Under the pieces are notes generated by a model. The model worked only from the letters and a program-made list of their open reading frames with translations, made no database searches and was not told the origin of the DNA. From Amoeboradix gromovi (lineage: Eukaryota > Sanchytriomycota > Sanchytriomycetes > Sanchytriales > Sanchytriaceae): a stretch of DNA of 41,373 bases. The translations under genes were made by a program, and so were the position numbers. Numbering within the stretch: the stretch's first letter is position 1; each line of letters begins with the position of its first letter. Below, piece after piece: positions 8,676 through 17,454 of this stretch. The stretch is from positions 1 to 41,373 of the forward strand of contig JADGIF010000016.1 of assembly GCA_018985225.1 (NCBI GenBank). The letters run 5' to 3'.

Positions 8676-9893
8676 CTATTCAACCATCGCATCTTCGTCA
8701 ACTTCCTTTTCGAAATCTCTAGGAGTAATTGTCATTTCAACTGAAGGAGCAAATGGAACATGCCGAAGATGCTCGATTACTTTAACTCTATATGAATCTA
8801 AAAATACTTAATATTTTCTAAATACTGAGGACTATTCATATCCGTCATATTGCTAGAAGGAACTTGTAGTATGTAATCTGGACCAAAGTAATCAAAGAAA
8901 CTGTTGTACGGAAGGTTTTGTTCTACATCAACACCGCAAGCAATAGAAGTTTCATAAGCCCAAGTACGACTAACGTTTCTCACGGTATAACCTCCTCCGC
9001 CCAATAGCATTATTGGAACATTGAATTTCTTTAGGAATCGAAGGCAGTTTGAGTGACCTAAATGTGACAAATTAAAGCAGCCTAGTTTATCACCAGATAA
9101 AGAATCCGCACCACTCTGTAATACAACCGCACCAGGTCTGTACCATTCCATGATGTGCTGTACTAAAGGCTCAAATATGGATTTGTAACTGTCATCATTA
9201 ATTCCTTCTTTTAATGGTACATTAACCGCATAATACTTTCCCTTATCAATTCCGATATCCATTAAATCACCAGTACCTGGAAAGAAGTTACCGTATTTAT
9301 GAAAAGATAAAGTCATTACTCTATCAGTGGTATAAAATGCTTCTTCCACGCCATCTAAATAAGTTAATGATACCTCCATGATGTACGTCAATGTCTATGT
9401 ACAAGACTCTTTCATGATATCTCAGCAACTCTAAAATTCCAAGTACTATATCATTTACGTAACAGAACCCACTGGCTTCGTATGCTTTACTATGGTGCAA
9501 GCCGCCTGACCAGTTAATAGCAATATCATAGTTGTTCAGCAATGAATTTGCTGCATCTATACTAGCACCAGCGCTAATTTGACAGAATTCAAAAAGTCCC
9601 TCGAAAGTTGGACAATCATCTCCAATGTTATACTTGGCTGCCTCCTTTTCTAAAGTAGCTCTAGTACTAGGTGACACCTTACTTAAAAAGTTGATATATT
9701 CGTCAGTGTGGAATCTTGTCAACTGCTGAACCGATGCTTTTTGTGGAGTAATCATTGTCATATGATCGAGAAGATTGTAGTTAACTATCAATTCGTGAGC
9801 AAGTTTGATTCTAAACGGTCGCATTGGATGAGTACCATAATGGTATATCCCAACCATTGGATCATACAAATAAGCCACTTTTGGAGTAGTCAT
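8676..9893 (-). CDS. HDAC3: Class I histone deacetylase (HDAC3/HOS2-like), two micro-introns
   Basis: This is a zinc-dependent lysine deacetylase of 392 residues after splicing. It starts at ATG 9893 ([14 protein letters not shown], close to HDAC3). It carries [36 protein letters not shown] with the zinc ligands, [16 protein letters not shown] and [10 protein letters not shown]. The frame breaks in the middle of HHGDGVEE and again after QYLENIK. Removing 9355-9373 (19 nt) and 8788-8807 (20 nt) restores a continuous protein ending [10 protein letters not shown]...EDAMVE at TAG 8676-8678. The upstream extension to 9983 runs into VPS35 and is not used. Its ATG is 28 bp from the divergent VPS35 ATG, so the two share a promoter. 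Confidence 0.96.
8788..8807 (-). other. Micro-intron 2 of HDAC (20 nt)
   Basis: On the minus strand the sequence is GTATTTTTAGATTCATATAG. Removal joins NIK to [15 protein letters not shown], the expected class I HDAC tail. The branch site (TTCAT) is the weakest of the set. Confidence 0.85.
9355..9373 (-). other. Micro-intron 1 of HDAC (19 nt)
   Basis: On the minus strand the sequence is GTATCATTAACTTATTTAG, with TTAAC as a possible branch site. Removal rebuilds the invariant [11 protein letters not shown], so the boundaries are fixed by an active-site motif. Confidence 0.95.
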
Positions 9894-9921
9894 ATAAAAC
9901 GTGGAGAATTTATAAAGAAAA

Positions 9922-12412
9922 ATGGCTACCGTCAAACCTTTAACTTCCATCCATTTTTTCAATGATGCATTGAATGTTATCAAGCTTAATGGCTCAACTA
10001 TATTAAAAATTCTAGAGCATGAAGACTATAGTAGAGCAACTGTTATTAAATTGTTACAAACTGCAAATGAGCTATTTCTTGTTTTAACTAATTCTTACCC
10101 TCCCAAGCCGTACTACACGTTGTTTAGCGAAATACTTCTGTATATCCAGCCCCTTCAGATGTACTTCATTGAGTATGAACGTCATTCTAAAGATTTGCAG
10201 GATATATACGAGCTATGTCAATATATCCCAATGTGCCTTCCTCGCCTGTACTTGATGATTACAGTTGCCAGTGCCATGTCACTTTATAACCACAAGTATC
10301 CAGATCTGCTGCAAATACCGGACAAGTTAATAATTACGGAAGTCATGAGTATGAGCAAAGCCGTTCAACACTCAATTCGTGGTCTATTTCTGAGGCACTA
10401 CCTTGGGATCAGCTTTAAACATGCTTTAGATTCTGATGGACTAGACTTGGCTGACAAAGTTCAGTTTATAATTAATAACCTCATTCAAATGGTTACTTTG
10501 TGGATTAGATGGCAGCATCATGGTTATACGCCTGATATTCGCCAAGATGAAAGACAACAGTTGACCACTTTGATTGGAACTCATTTTCAGCGTTTAACGC
10601 TTCTAAACTTTTCTCTCGAGTATTACCAAAGCAGTGTTTTACCTTCAATTTTGAAAGAAGTAGTTAACACCAGTGATGACTTGGCACAGGAGTACTTATT
10701 ACAAATTATTATGGATGGATTTCCCATCAATTTTCAGTTAGCTACGCTAGATCAGTTATTGAGTTGTGTTGCTAAATGTCAAATTAATATCAAACGTACA
10801 ATGCTATCTATGTTGACAACCTTTACTCTTAAATTCCAAGAGCTCTCTGATAATACTACTAATTTGTTCAACATCTTCTTTCCTCAGGTACAGTTAGTGT
10901 TAAGTACCCGTTTAGATGTTAGCCCGTTAGATATCAGTGAGATTATGTTAGCAATGGTTAGGCTGGTTATTACGTACTACCCTTCCAACTATGAGTATCT
11001 TGATTTAATATTTAGTAACCTTGTTGTTTATTTGAAGGACAAGCAAATTGACTTTCAGGTTTGGGACAACTACCAGGAAATGTTCAAGTTGCTATTGAAC
11101 GAGTTCCACTCTGATATATTCTTTCATTTGCACGTAGATTCATTGCTTTCTGTATTTCCAATTAGACACCAAATGTTAATTAGTGTTTTATTTATAAACG
11201 AATTGACTAATAACAATAAGTGTCTTGGAAACATGGACGAATTGGGTGTTTTCATGAGCATCTGCAATTCGTTGTACAACAAAAGACCCGAACTACCTGC
11301 AAACGACACAGTATTGTTCTGTAAATGTTTGCATAATATTAGGCATTCAGACCCTAGCGAGTATTTTCTAGTATTTAACACTAATTTAGCTTATCAGTAG
11401 CATTCGTAAATATATTGCAGATTCAAGCCATAATAGATTAAAGTTAATTATCCCTACGTTGCTAGAGTTATCCTTGAAGGTTATACCAAGACTAGAACCA
11501 GAATCAGCTATACAGGCACCAGTAGTATATAAGTTTGCGCACCAGCTGATAGCTCTGCTAGTACATACAACCAATGATTCGCAGTTAGGGTTTAATAAAG
11601 TGGAGGACGAAAATGAATTGCAGTGTTTAAAACTATATTTAAATGTGGGAGTGAATTGTGGACTAAATGGCATGGAAGAGATGGGTTACGAAATGTTTGT
11701 GCAGGGATTTACTATATACGAGACAATGATTAGTGAGAGCAGAAGCCAATACTGTGCGTTAATAGCTATGACTACTCAGTTACAAAAGTCTGTTATGCAG
11801 AGCGGTAACTATGACACATTGACCACAAAGATATGCTTGTATTGCCAAAAACTGATGAAAAGACAAGATCAATGCAGAAGCTTGTTATTAACTAGTCATT
11901 TGTACAATAAAGTTAGTTACAAAAATGAGAGCAAATTACTTGGAGTATTGCAAAAAAGTATTAAGATAGCAGACAGCTGCGTAGATGCAACAATACATTT
12001 AGAGTTATTTGTGGAAATATTGTCAAAGTACATTTACTTTAAAATACAAAAGATTGAAATTATAACAACTAAGCACGTAACAGTGCTGATTAATCTGATC
12101 TGCACCACATTGAAAGAGCAGATAAACATTAGTAACATAGGAATAAAACCACAATCAAGCATAATATCACCATTATTACTGGGAAACAGTTTATATGGAG
12201 CGCCATCAAATGTACAGTTACCTACTAGTATCGCAAACTCGGAGATGAGTGGTCTAGATCAGTTCGCTCAGTGGCTCCTGATTTCAAGACATTTCAAGAA
12301 CTTACTAGTGGCTATAGAGCATGAGAAAGAGATGGAGGGTGTATCGGTCGATCAGGCATTAGTGGCTGTAGAACAAGTGTTAGTGCTACTGCAATCGAAG
12401 ATATCCAAATGA
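9922..12412 (+). CDS. VPS35: VPS35 retromer subunit, one 19-nt intron
   Basis: The 823-residue alpha-solenoid core of retromer recycles cargo from endosomes to the Golgi. The N-terminal VPS26-binding motif is clear (PMCLPRLYLMITVASAM ... VQHSIRGLFLRHYL; the family has PRLYLLITVG and PLRGLFLRNYL). The C-terminal half has the family segments ESAIQAPVVYKFAHQLIALL, CLYCQKLMKRQDQCRSLL, SCVDATIHLELFVEIL and KYIYF. The two halves are in different frames around 11371-11389. Removing that 19-nt segment joins SEYFL to LISSIRKYIADSS. ATG 9922 lies 28 bp from the HDAC ATG. An AATAAA follows the stop by 2 nt. Confidence 0.96.
11371..11389 (+). other. Micro-intron in VPS35 (19 nt)
   Basis: The sequence is GTATTTAACACTAATTTAG, with an ACTAAT branch-like site. 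Retention would stop translation after about seven codons. Removal restores the VPS35 frame. Confidence 0.95.
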
Positions 12413-12444
12413 TCAATAAATTTAAATTGCATATTCTTTATCTT

Positions 12445-12680
12445 TTACACGACAAGCCTCTGTCCAAAGTACTTGACTCCTGAAAAATTAAGAACTTCTA
12501 CAGTAAAATTGGCGACACTAATCCAACTGTAACAGCAATAGCTGACGTCATTAGAACCCTGAGGCGGGATTGAATAAGGATGCAGATACTTGATGTATAT
12601 GTTCCTTGCTGCCATATGATCTCTATCTATCTCCAAATGACACTTTGAACATACGGGACTCACTCTGTGATTTCTAGACT
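12445..12680 (-). mobile_element. Fanzor C-terminal relic, copy C
   Basis: The minus-strand peptide SPVCSKCHLEIDRDHMAARN carries the second half of the TnpB/Fanzor zinc ribbon and the RuvC-III motif DRDHMAARNI, followed by the YIKYLHPYSIPPQG tail. About 100 bp of DNA is nearly identical to copies D, E and F, but the 3' tail is diverged (VEVLNF instead of VEILDF). The first CxxC is missing, so it is a truncated relic. It begins 33 bp after the VPS35 stop. Confidence 0.75.
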
Positions 12681-12787
12681 ACGGTGAAAACAAAATTATT
12701 GAGAAACGTTGATATCAAGCCAACTTGAGATTATCAATATAACACAAAAAGAACTGTTTAAATATTATCAAATATTTTTAAAACAGA

Positions 12788-13406
12788 TGAGACATCAAAT
12801 ATAAAAAGTGGACTAACTTTCTGTAACAACTTGGAACATTATTTCAGCTTTATTAATTTTATGGATTTAAGAGGCAAGTGGACATTCAGCTAGTTGCGGA
12901 GTTGACGAGTATAAAAGGAAAATAAATATTATGTACAGCTATTCTCTTACTCTTTCATCCAATCTTTATTTCAAATAAACCTCTGATTCATAATATTAAT
13001 TCATAATACTGATTCATAGTACTAATTCATAATACTAATTCATAATACCAATTCATAATAGGGTAGTTCAGCAAGACAAGAGTCAGTGAGACTGTCCATA
13101 GATTGCACTACAAAGAAATGTAGTGTCTGTAAAAACTTGAATAGATAAGAGTAATGATGTTAGTATAGCATTACAAAATGACTCTAGAACAGAGTACCGT
13201 CTAAGAAAATGCACCTTTTGCTTGGATGCTCAAAGACCTCATATATTTGAACGAGATGCAGGGTCTTATACTTTTATTTTAAAAAGAGGAATACAATCAA
13301 TAAAATAAAATTGGTATAATAGAAGATCTTTTATTAATGATAGCATTTCCTCCGTATGGAGCACCTTTAAATACGAGTTAGTCTAGTTTTTATATTTGGT
13401 GTCCCA
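12788..13406 (+). repeat. TG...CA repeat with about 30-bp inverted ends, copy 1 (solo-LTR-like or MITE-like)
   Basis: The element starts TGAGACATCAAATATAAAAA and ends with the imperfect reverse complement (TATATTTGGTGTCCCA), giving about 30-bp terminal inverted repeats. A second copy lies inverted at 34397-34881. The interior has a TATA-like TATAAAAGG (12910-12918), a pyrimidine-rich CTATTCTCTTACTC stretch and AATAAA motifs, as in LTR promoters. I see no target-site duplication and no internal coding region. LTRs usually have much shorter inverted ends, so a non-autonomous DNA element is also possible. Confidence 0.75.
12986..13063 (+). repeat. 13-bp tandem repeat, six units
   Basis: The unit ATTCATAATACTA recurs six times in register (78 bp) with one to three changes per unit. 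It lies in a segment of repeat copy 1 that is absent from copy 2. A hairpin with a 7-bp stem (CACTACA / TGTAGTG) lies just downstream in the same extra segment. Confidence 0.85.
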
Positions 13407-13407
13407 C

Positions 13408-14454
13408 ATGTCTCAAGCTCACTACATTAAAATTTTTAAAGATTTGAAGAACGATGAAAATAGCAGATACAAACACGACTTAAAGAAATTATCAAATGAA
13501 TTAAATATGAAGGAAAGCGTTGTAATTGACAAGTGCATAGAGTTGATAGAAAGAGTAAGTAATGATAAAAACATTTTGCAAATAACTTCTAAGATGCAAA
13601 AAACATCACTCAATGAGACAGACCTTTCAAATAATTATGACTACTCAGAAACTTTAATTCTTAAACATTTATATGATGATAAAAATAGACAATTATTTGG
13701 TAAGTATAACAATTTTTTTGACTCAATGGATGATGCAATGACTTTTATGCTGCAAAAAGAACCTTACAAAAAATTGGAACCATATTTGTCAATTTTTGAT
13801 GCTGATTATTTGGCAAACGCAGACCACGATACAATTATACAGGACATGCCTTCCCACGATAATAGTAGGTCTTTGTCGAGAAAGTTCCTCAATGAGTTGT
13901 TTTTTGAGACTATTATTGTTGATAAGGAGCTAAAATCAATTTTTTTGGGCGATGGGAAATGTAAGTCATCCAAAAAAAAAAGAGTTAAAAGAAATGAAAT
14001 CCCAATTGATTTCGTAATGCAATGGTCTAAAACATATGTTGGTATTGAAAAGATTTACTATCTCAACATTTCTAACAACTCTCTTGCAAAAGAAGATTTG
14101 AAATTTTTGGAAAAGCTAGAAGTTGAGATACTAAACGTGAGTGGGAATAGAATTCTGTTTGACATTGACACCGACTTCCATGACACATTTATCAGTGTTA
14201 TTAAAAACGTCAAGTCCTATGTTGACTTTAGCAATAATTTGATAGATTATGATGTAGATATCCTAAACAGCGTTTACCTTCAAGAAGGCCTAGCAGAAAA
14301 GTATGTTTGGTTGAACTCGGGTCATCTTGATTCCAAGCATCATTCTAATCCCTGGGTTAAATTCTACAAAGATAATAATTTATCAGAGAAAGTTGATATT
14401 GTGTTTAAATCGCACTGTCAATACTTTTCAACTATCTCTGCTATTGAAAATTAA
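13408..14454 (+). CDS. Hypothetical protein with LRR-like segment
   Basis: This is an intact 348-residue frame from ATG 13408. I do not recognise the family. The N-terminal part is Lys/Asn-rich and helical. The region around residues 210-250 (KIYYLNISNNSLAKEDLKF, then LEVEILNVSGNRI) has the LxxLxLxxNxL spacing of one or two leucine-rich repeats. A basic cluster SSKKKRVKR at about 190 could be a nuclear signal. The ATG begins one base after the end of the TG...CA repeat, so the proximal promoter and 5' UTR are repeat-derived. Confidence 0.6.
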   Translation: MSQAHYIKIFKDLKNDENSRYKHDLKKLSNELNMKESVVIDKCIELIERVSNDKNILQITSKMQKTSLNETDLSNNYDYSETLILKHLYDDKNRQLFGKYNNFFDSMDDAMTFMLQKEPYKKLEPYLSIFDADYLANADHDTIIQDMPSHDNSRSLSRKFLNELFFETIIVDKELKSIFLGDGKCKSSKKKRVKRNEIPIDFVMQWSKTYVGIEKIYYLNISNNSLAKEDLKFLEKLEVEILNVSGNRILFDIDTDFHDTFISVIKNVKSYVDFSNNLIDYDVDILNSVYLQEGLAEKYVWLNSGHLDSKHHSNPWVKFYKDNNLSEKVDIVFKSHCQYFSTISAIEN

Positions 14455-14645
14455 ATCCTGATAAATTTACTGTTTTTTTCAATTTGCCACTTCTTATTTC
14501 ATTGTGTTTTGCACGACTTTCTTTGCCCTGATTGAAAAAATAATTTCTTTTCCATGCTTTTGAACAATGAGAAATTAATGAATACATGTTCATGTTATAA
14601 AATACTACTGAACATTCATCGCAAATGTCGTTCCTACTCTCTATC

Positions 14646-15137
14646 TCAATGGGCTAAATATCCAATCTTTGTTTTAAACTTTTCTGGGTATTCTTGCAAC
14701 TCAAATAGATCGTTCAAATCATAGTTCACATTATCATTACAATTTCTGACAAAAACCCAATACAACATTACCACTTCAGGTTGAATTAAGTAATTAGGAT
14801 GTTTGTTTTTATGATCAGTAGTACAGTAATCCTTCATATGATTTTTGAAGTGGTCACGGCACTCAGAATGCAAAGATTTTTTCATGATGTTTTGAATTCT
14901 ACCTTTCTGTTTATCATCAAGCTTCTTTAAAATTTCATATGTTTCTGGATTAAATAGTCCAGGGATTTTCTTGTTCAACGTTCTGGTTTTCTTTTGTAAG
15001 TAAATCCTAATATCATACATAAGAGGAGCCAAAACGCGTTGACATTTGCAACTCGTATTCTGGAATAATACAGTTTTAAACAAAAAATGTACAAAAAAGA
15101 TAATACTAAATCCTGATGCATTCTTGGCATCCTCCAT
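14646..15137 (-). CDS. Hypothetical protein, possibly broken
   Basis: ATG 15137 opens 163 codons. The peptide has a hydrophobic start (FSIIFFVHFLFKTVLF), then a Lys-rich hydrophilic body with scattered Cys and His. I do not recognise it. Upstream on the same strand, another frame (15106-15285) encodes EELDHDERYLIRLKPKW... and overlaps this ORF. The pair could be exons or a frameshifted relic, but no 19-21 nt intron joins them. The hydrophobic start could be translated non-coding sequence. Confidence 0.35.
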   Translation of the reverse strand: MEDAKNASGFSIIFFVHFLFKTVLFQNTSCKCQRVLAPLMYDIRIYLQKKTRTLNKKIPGLFNPETYEILKKLDDKQKGRIQNIMKKSLHSECRDHFKNHMKDYCTTDHKNKHPNYLIQPEVVMLYWVFVRNCNDNVNYDLNDLFELQEYPEKFKTKIGYLAH

Positions 15138-15285
15138 GGTGGAAATCTCTGGCTTTCTTCACGCTTAGAGTACAAACAGATGCTTTAAGCTTTCTACTAC
15201 TTAGATCACTTTGTTTTGATTCATTATGGCTCCATTTTGGTTTCAAACGTATAAGATATCTTTCATCATGATCCAATTCTTCCAT
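15106..15285 (-). CDS. Short hypothetical ORF upstream of and overlapping the previous one
   Basis: Fifty-nine codons run from ATG 15285 on the minus strand. The peptide is rich in Lys, Ser and Asp (EELDHDERYLIRLKPKWSH) and matches no family I know. It ends 32 bp inside the next hypothetical ORF in a different frame. It may be the 5' part of the same broken or spliced gene. Confidence 0.2.
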   Translation of the reverse strand: MEELDHDERYLIRLKPKWSHNESKQSDLSSRKLKASVCTLSVKKARDFHHGGCQECIRI

Positions 15286-15517
15286 TGTTTCAAGCAACAG
15301 TTTTTGTTTTCACAATGTTAATCAGTATAGTAGACTATTTACCAATCTTTTTACCATCTGTTTGATAGTTCTTATTGTCGTACATTTTTCAACAGAACGT
15401 TGGAACAACCACAACGTTCACAAGCTTATTTTATTACTAGAATAATTATTTACATTTTGTTGATTTTTTCTATACCATTTACCAAAATGACCTGCTCGAT
15501 TGTTTTCTTGAATAAAT

Positions 15518-16057
15518 CATTTATCGCGAATTTGTACATATTTTTGTATCATTTCAAGACTTTTCCAGAGTTTTCTAATACCTTAAACACTCGATATTCT
15601 TCCTTTTCGCAAATGGTAAATCAATTCTAAATAAATAATTAACAGGTACAGCATACATTCATCAACACTGAGGAACTAGTCCAAACATAGAATAATTAGA
15701 TGTCTTCAATGCCTAGACAGTGATATCTGTACAATTTATTCAAGGAACGCTTGAAATTCAAGTGTAAGCAAAGAGGAAAGACGATGCTCGAATGTAATGA
15801 AGCATTTACTAGTCAGACATGTACAAGGTGTGGTGCTCTAAAGAAAACCAATTTAGAAACATACACATGTACAAAGTGTCATTTGAAGATAGATAGAGAC
15901 CATATTGCAGCAAGGAACATATACATTAAGTATATGCATCGTTATTCAATCCCGCCTCAGGATAGTGAAAGTGTAAGCAATCACTGTAACGGAGAAACTA
16001 GCATTAGTTTCTCTGTGGAAATTCTCGATTTTCTCGGAAATCAGGACTTTTAACGAG
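15518..16057 (+). mobile_element. Fanzor C-terminal relic, copy D (zinc ribbon plus RuvC-III and 3' end)
   Basis: The frame from 15751 to TAA 16053 reads ECNEAFTSQTCTRCGALKKT, then CTKCHLKIDRDHIAARNIYI. This is the TnpB/Fanzor end: conserved Glu before TSQTC, a four-Cys zinc ribbon and the RuvC-III Asp in DRDHIAARNI. The DNA matches copy E from about 15518 (shared TTTATCGCGAATTTGT) to a common right end TAACGAG (16051-16057). The 5' part (15518-15750) has no open frame and no RuvC-I region, so this copy is defective. In the family these proteins are RNA-guided nucleases whose guide RNA comes from the element's 3' end. Confidence 0.85.
15992..16057 (+). ncRNA. Candidate omega-RNA (guide scaffold) at the 3' end of Fanzor copy D
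   Basis: A perfect 9-bp stem with a GCAT loop lies at 15992-16013 (GAGAAACTA / TAGTTTCTC), followed by a conserved GGAAATTCTCGATTTTCTCG block to the right end. The same terminal block is kept in copies E and F. Position and conservation suit a Fanzor/TnpB guide scaffold, but the hairpin arms differ between copies and the region also encodes the protein tail. Confidence 0.3.
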
Positions 16058-16422
16058 TGGTTGCGACCTAAATAGATTGTCCCATGCAGCAGAGATCGGG
16101 CGAAATCTCCCGCCCTTTCAATTCCATCACTTCTTTTAGTAGTGTCGTTCTACAACTCGCTTAATCTTTCCTACCATTTTTGTAACATTTCATTCTATCA
16201 GAGTCCGGAACTAGGATCATTGATTACAATAGGACTTGAGATACACTAGTTTATCATCAGCTCGTTAATGCATAGGATCTCGTTCAATTCCTCAATAATT
16301 AGGTCCCGATTTCTTGAGCGAGTTCCAAGATATCAATTGTGGTATGTCTTTCTTTAGGTGTGTAGGAGAATATACTATTATTTATTTTATAATTTGACGA
16401 GGACCTTGTAGTGATTCAGTAC
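16058..16422. other. Gap with no gene seen
   Basis: I see no open frame above background and no RNA gene. The stretch lies between Fanzor copy D and the hypothetical minus-strand ORF. Confidence 0.5.
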
Positions 16423-16749
16423 CTACGTTGCGGCAGCTTTTGCATCGCTGATAGCATTAAGTTCTGACGATTTTAGAGTGTCAGTATCTTGAAAAGGATC
16501 AACATAGTTGCAAAATGGACATTTGACTGCTGAGACCCTAATTTTTTCATAGCAAAATACGAAATCATTCCTTTCATCATCTCTAAAATTTTTGTCGTAC
16601 ATGTCAGTAATGTGTTGGCCATTATATAACACAATAGAGTAACCAAAATAAGAGATATTTGACGAAGCGACTGCTCCAAGATTCAAAGTAACTACGTTGT
16701 TCTTATTTGCATCGGCCGGAGTGGGATAGTTACATTCATTTCCGACCAT
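16423..16749 (-). CDS. Hypothetical small protein
   Basis: The minus-strand frame is open from 16830, and the first ATG is 16749 (108 codons). It encodes a Cys-containing peptide with CPFCNYVDPF near the end. I do not recognise it. Its open extension overlaps the start of the plus-strand kinase relic, so one of the two readings in the overlap is fortuitous. Confidence 0.3.
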   Translation of the reverse strand: MVGNECNYPTPADANKNNVVTLNLGAVASSNISYFGYSIVLYNGQHITDMYDKNFRDDERNDFVFCYEKIRVSAVKCPFCNYVDPFQDTDTLKSSELNAISDAKAAAT

Positions 16750-16779
16750 CCAATTTGCTTGACGGTAACAAGAATTCCT

Positions 16780-17090
16780 CAAAAAACTTTTATTGAAAGT
16801 TGTTACGTAGCTCCCGAATATTTTAATCAAGATGATGGATACTTGTGCGCAAAATATCCATTTGGTAAAGATATTTATGCTTTTGCAGTTTTATGTGGAG
16901 AAATATTTACTGGGAAATAGATAGCAACGTGCCTGAGTTATTAAAACGCTTAAATAATGGAAAGAGACCATTTTATAAGGAAGATTAGGATATACCATCC
17001 TCCATTTTTGAAATAATGCAGTTATACCAGGAGCAAAATCCTGCTAATCGAGTAAATACATCGCCTACGTTAAATGTGAAGAATTCGAAA
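16780..17090 (+). pseudogene. Protein kinase (TKL-type) C-lobe relic
   Basis: The plus strand reads CYVAPEYFN, then YPFGKDIYAFAVLCGEIFTG: the APE motif and the DxYxFxVxxxExxTG helix of tyrosine-kinase-like kinases. A TAG ends that frame at 16918-16920. One frame over, VPELLKRLNNGKRPF and QNPANRVN match the GxRP and (D/N)PxxR motifs near the end of the kinase domain, with another in-frame TAG between. At least one frameshift and two stops make it a pseudogene. Sel1 repeats follow 370 bp downstream, the kinase-Sel1 arrangement common in some fungi. Confidence 0.6.
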
Positions 17091-17102
17091 ATCATGAAGA
17101 TT

Positions 17103-17402
17103 TCAAACCCCACACTTCTCAAGTGTAGACAACTTGGGGAGATACCATTTGAGCATGTTCTTGCCTACATATTTTGAAGTACCTGGATTGATATCTCTAT
17201 GGTCTTGGTGACCGCATTGCTGACAATTGACGCAACGATTGAATTCTTTCATAACGCTTGCAGCTACTAAAAGTGTTGGACACATCATATTGTTTTTGAA
17301 TGGTCGCAACTCTAATGAACTTTGATTTCTTTTCATTTCGCATATTCTGATGCGATAAAATTGCTCCAAGTCGTAGATCTGCAAAGTGTTGAATGGTGAC
17401 AA
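17103..17402 (-). CDS. ORF with possible TnpB-like zinc ribbon/RuvC-III end
   Basis: The 99-codon frame ends with CVNCQQCGHQDHRDINPGTS followed by KYVGKNML. CxxCxxC followed by HRDIN resembles the end of a TnpB/Fanzor protein of a different family from copies A-F. The upstream 55 codons show no RuvC motif, and no ATG is certain. It could be a separate transposon relic or a chance zinc-finger-like ORF. It is embedded between the kinase and Sel1 relics on the other strand. Confidence 0.3.
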   Translation of the reverse strand: MSPFNTLQIYDLEQFYRIRICEMKRNQSSLELRPFKNNMMCPTLLVAASVMKEFNRCVNCQQCGHQDHRDINPGTSKYVGKNMLKWYLPKLSTLEKCGV

Positions 17403-17454
17403 AATACCAGTACCAATAAAAAGAAGTCCTATGATATTGAGAGTTGTTTATTTA

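Noticed and set aside
12788-13406. CRISPR-like array in the six 13-bp units
   Set aside because: Units are contiguous with no unique spacers, lie in a mobile repeat and are in a eukaryotic genome; it is a minisatellite.
15400-15630. Plus-strand ORF rich in Phe/Ile as a membrane protein
   Set aside because: It has no ATG-based family match, and its second half is the shared 5' part of Fanzor copy D, so it is chance translation of AT-rich DNA.
16090-16125. GGGCG...CGCCC inverted repeat as a terminator
   Set aside because: It is short and imperfect and not placed after any gene; a bacterial-type terminator is not expected in a eukaryote.
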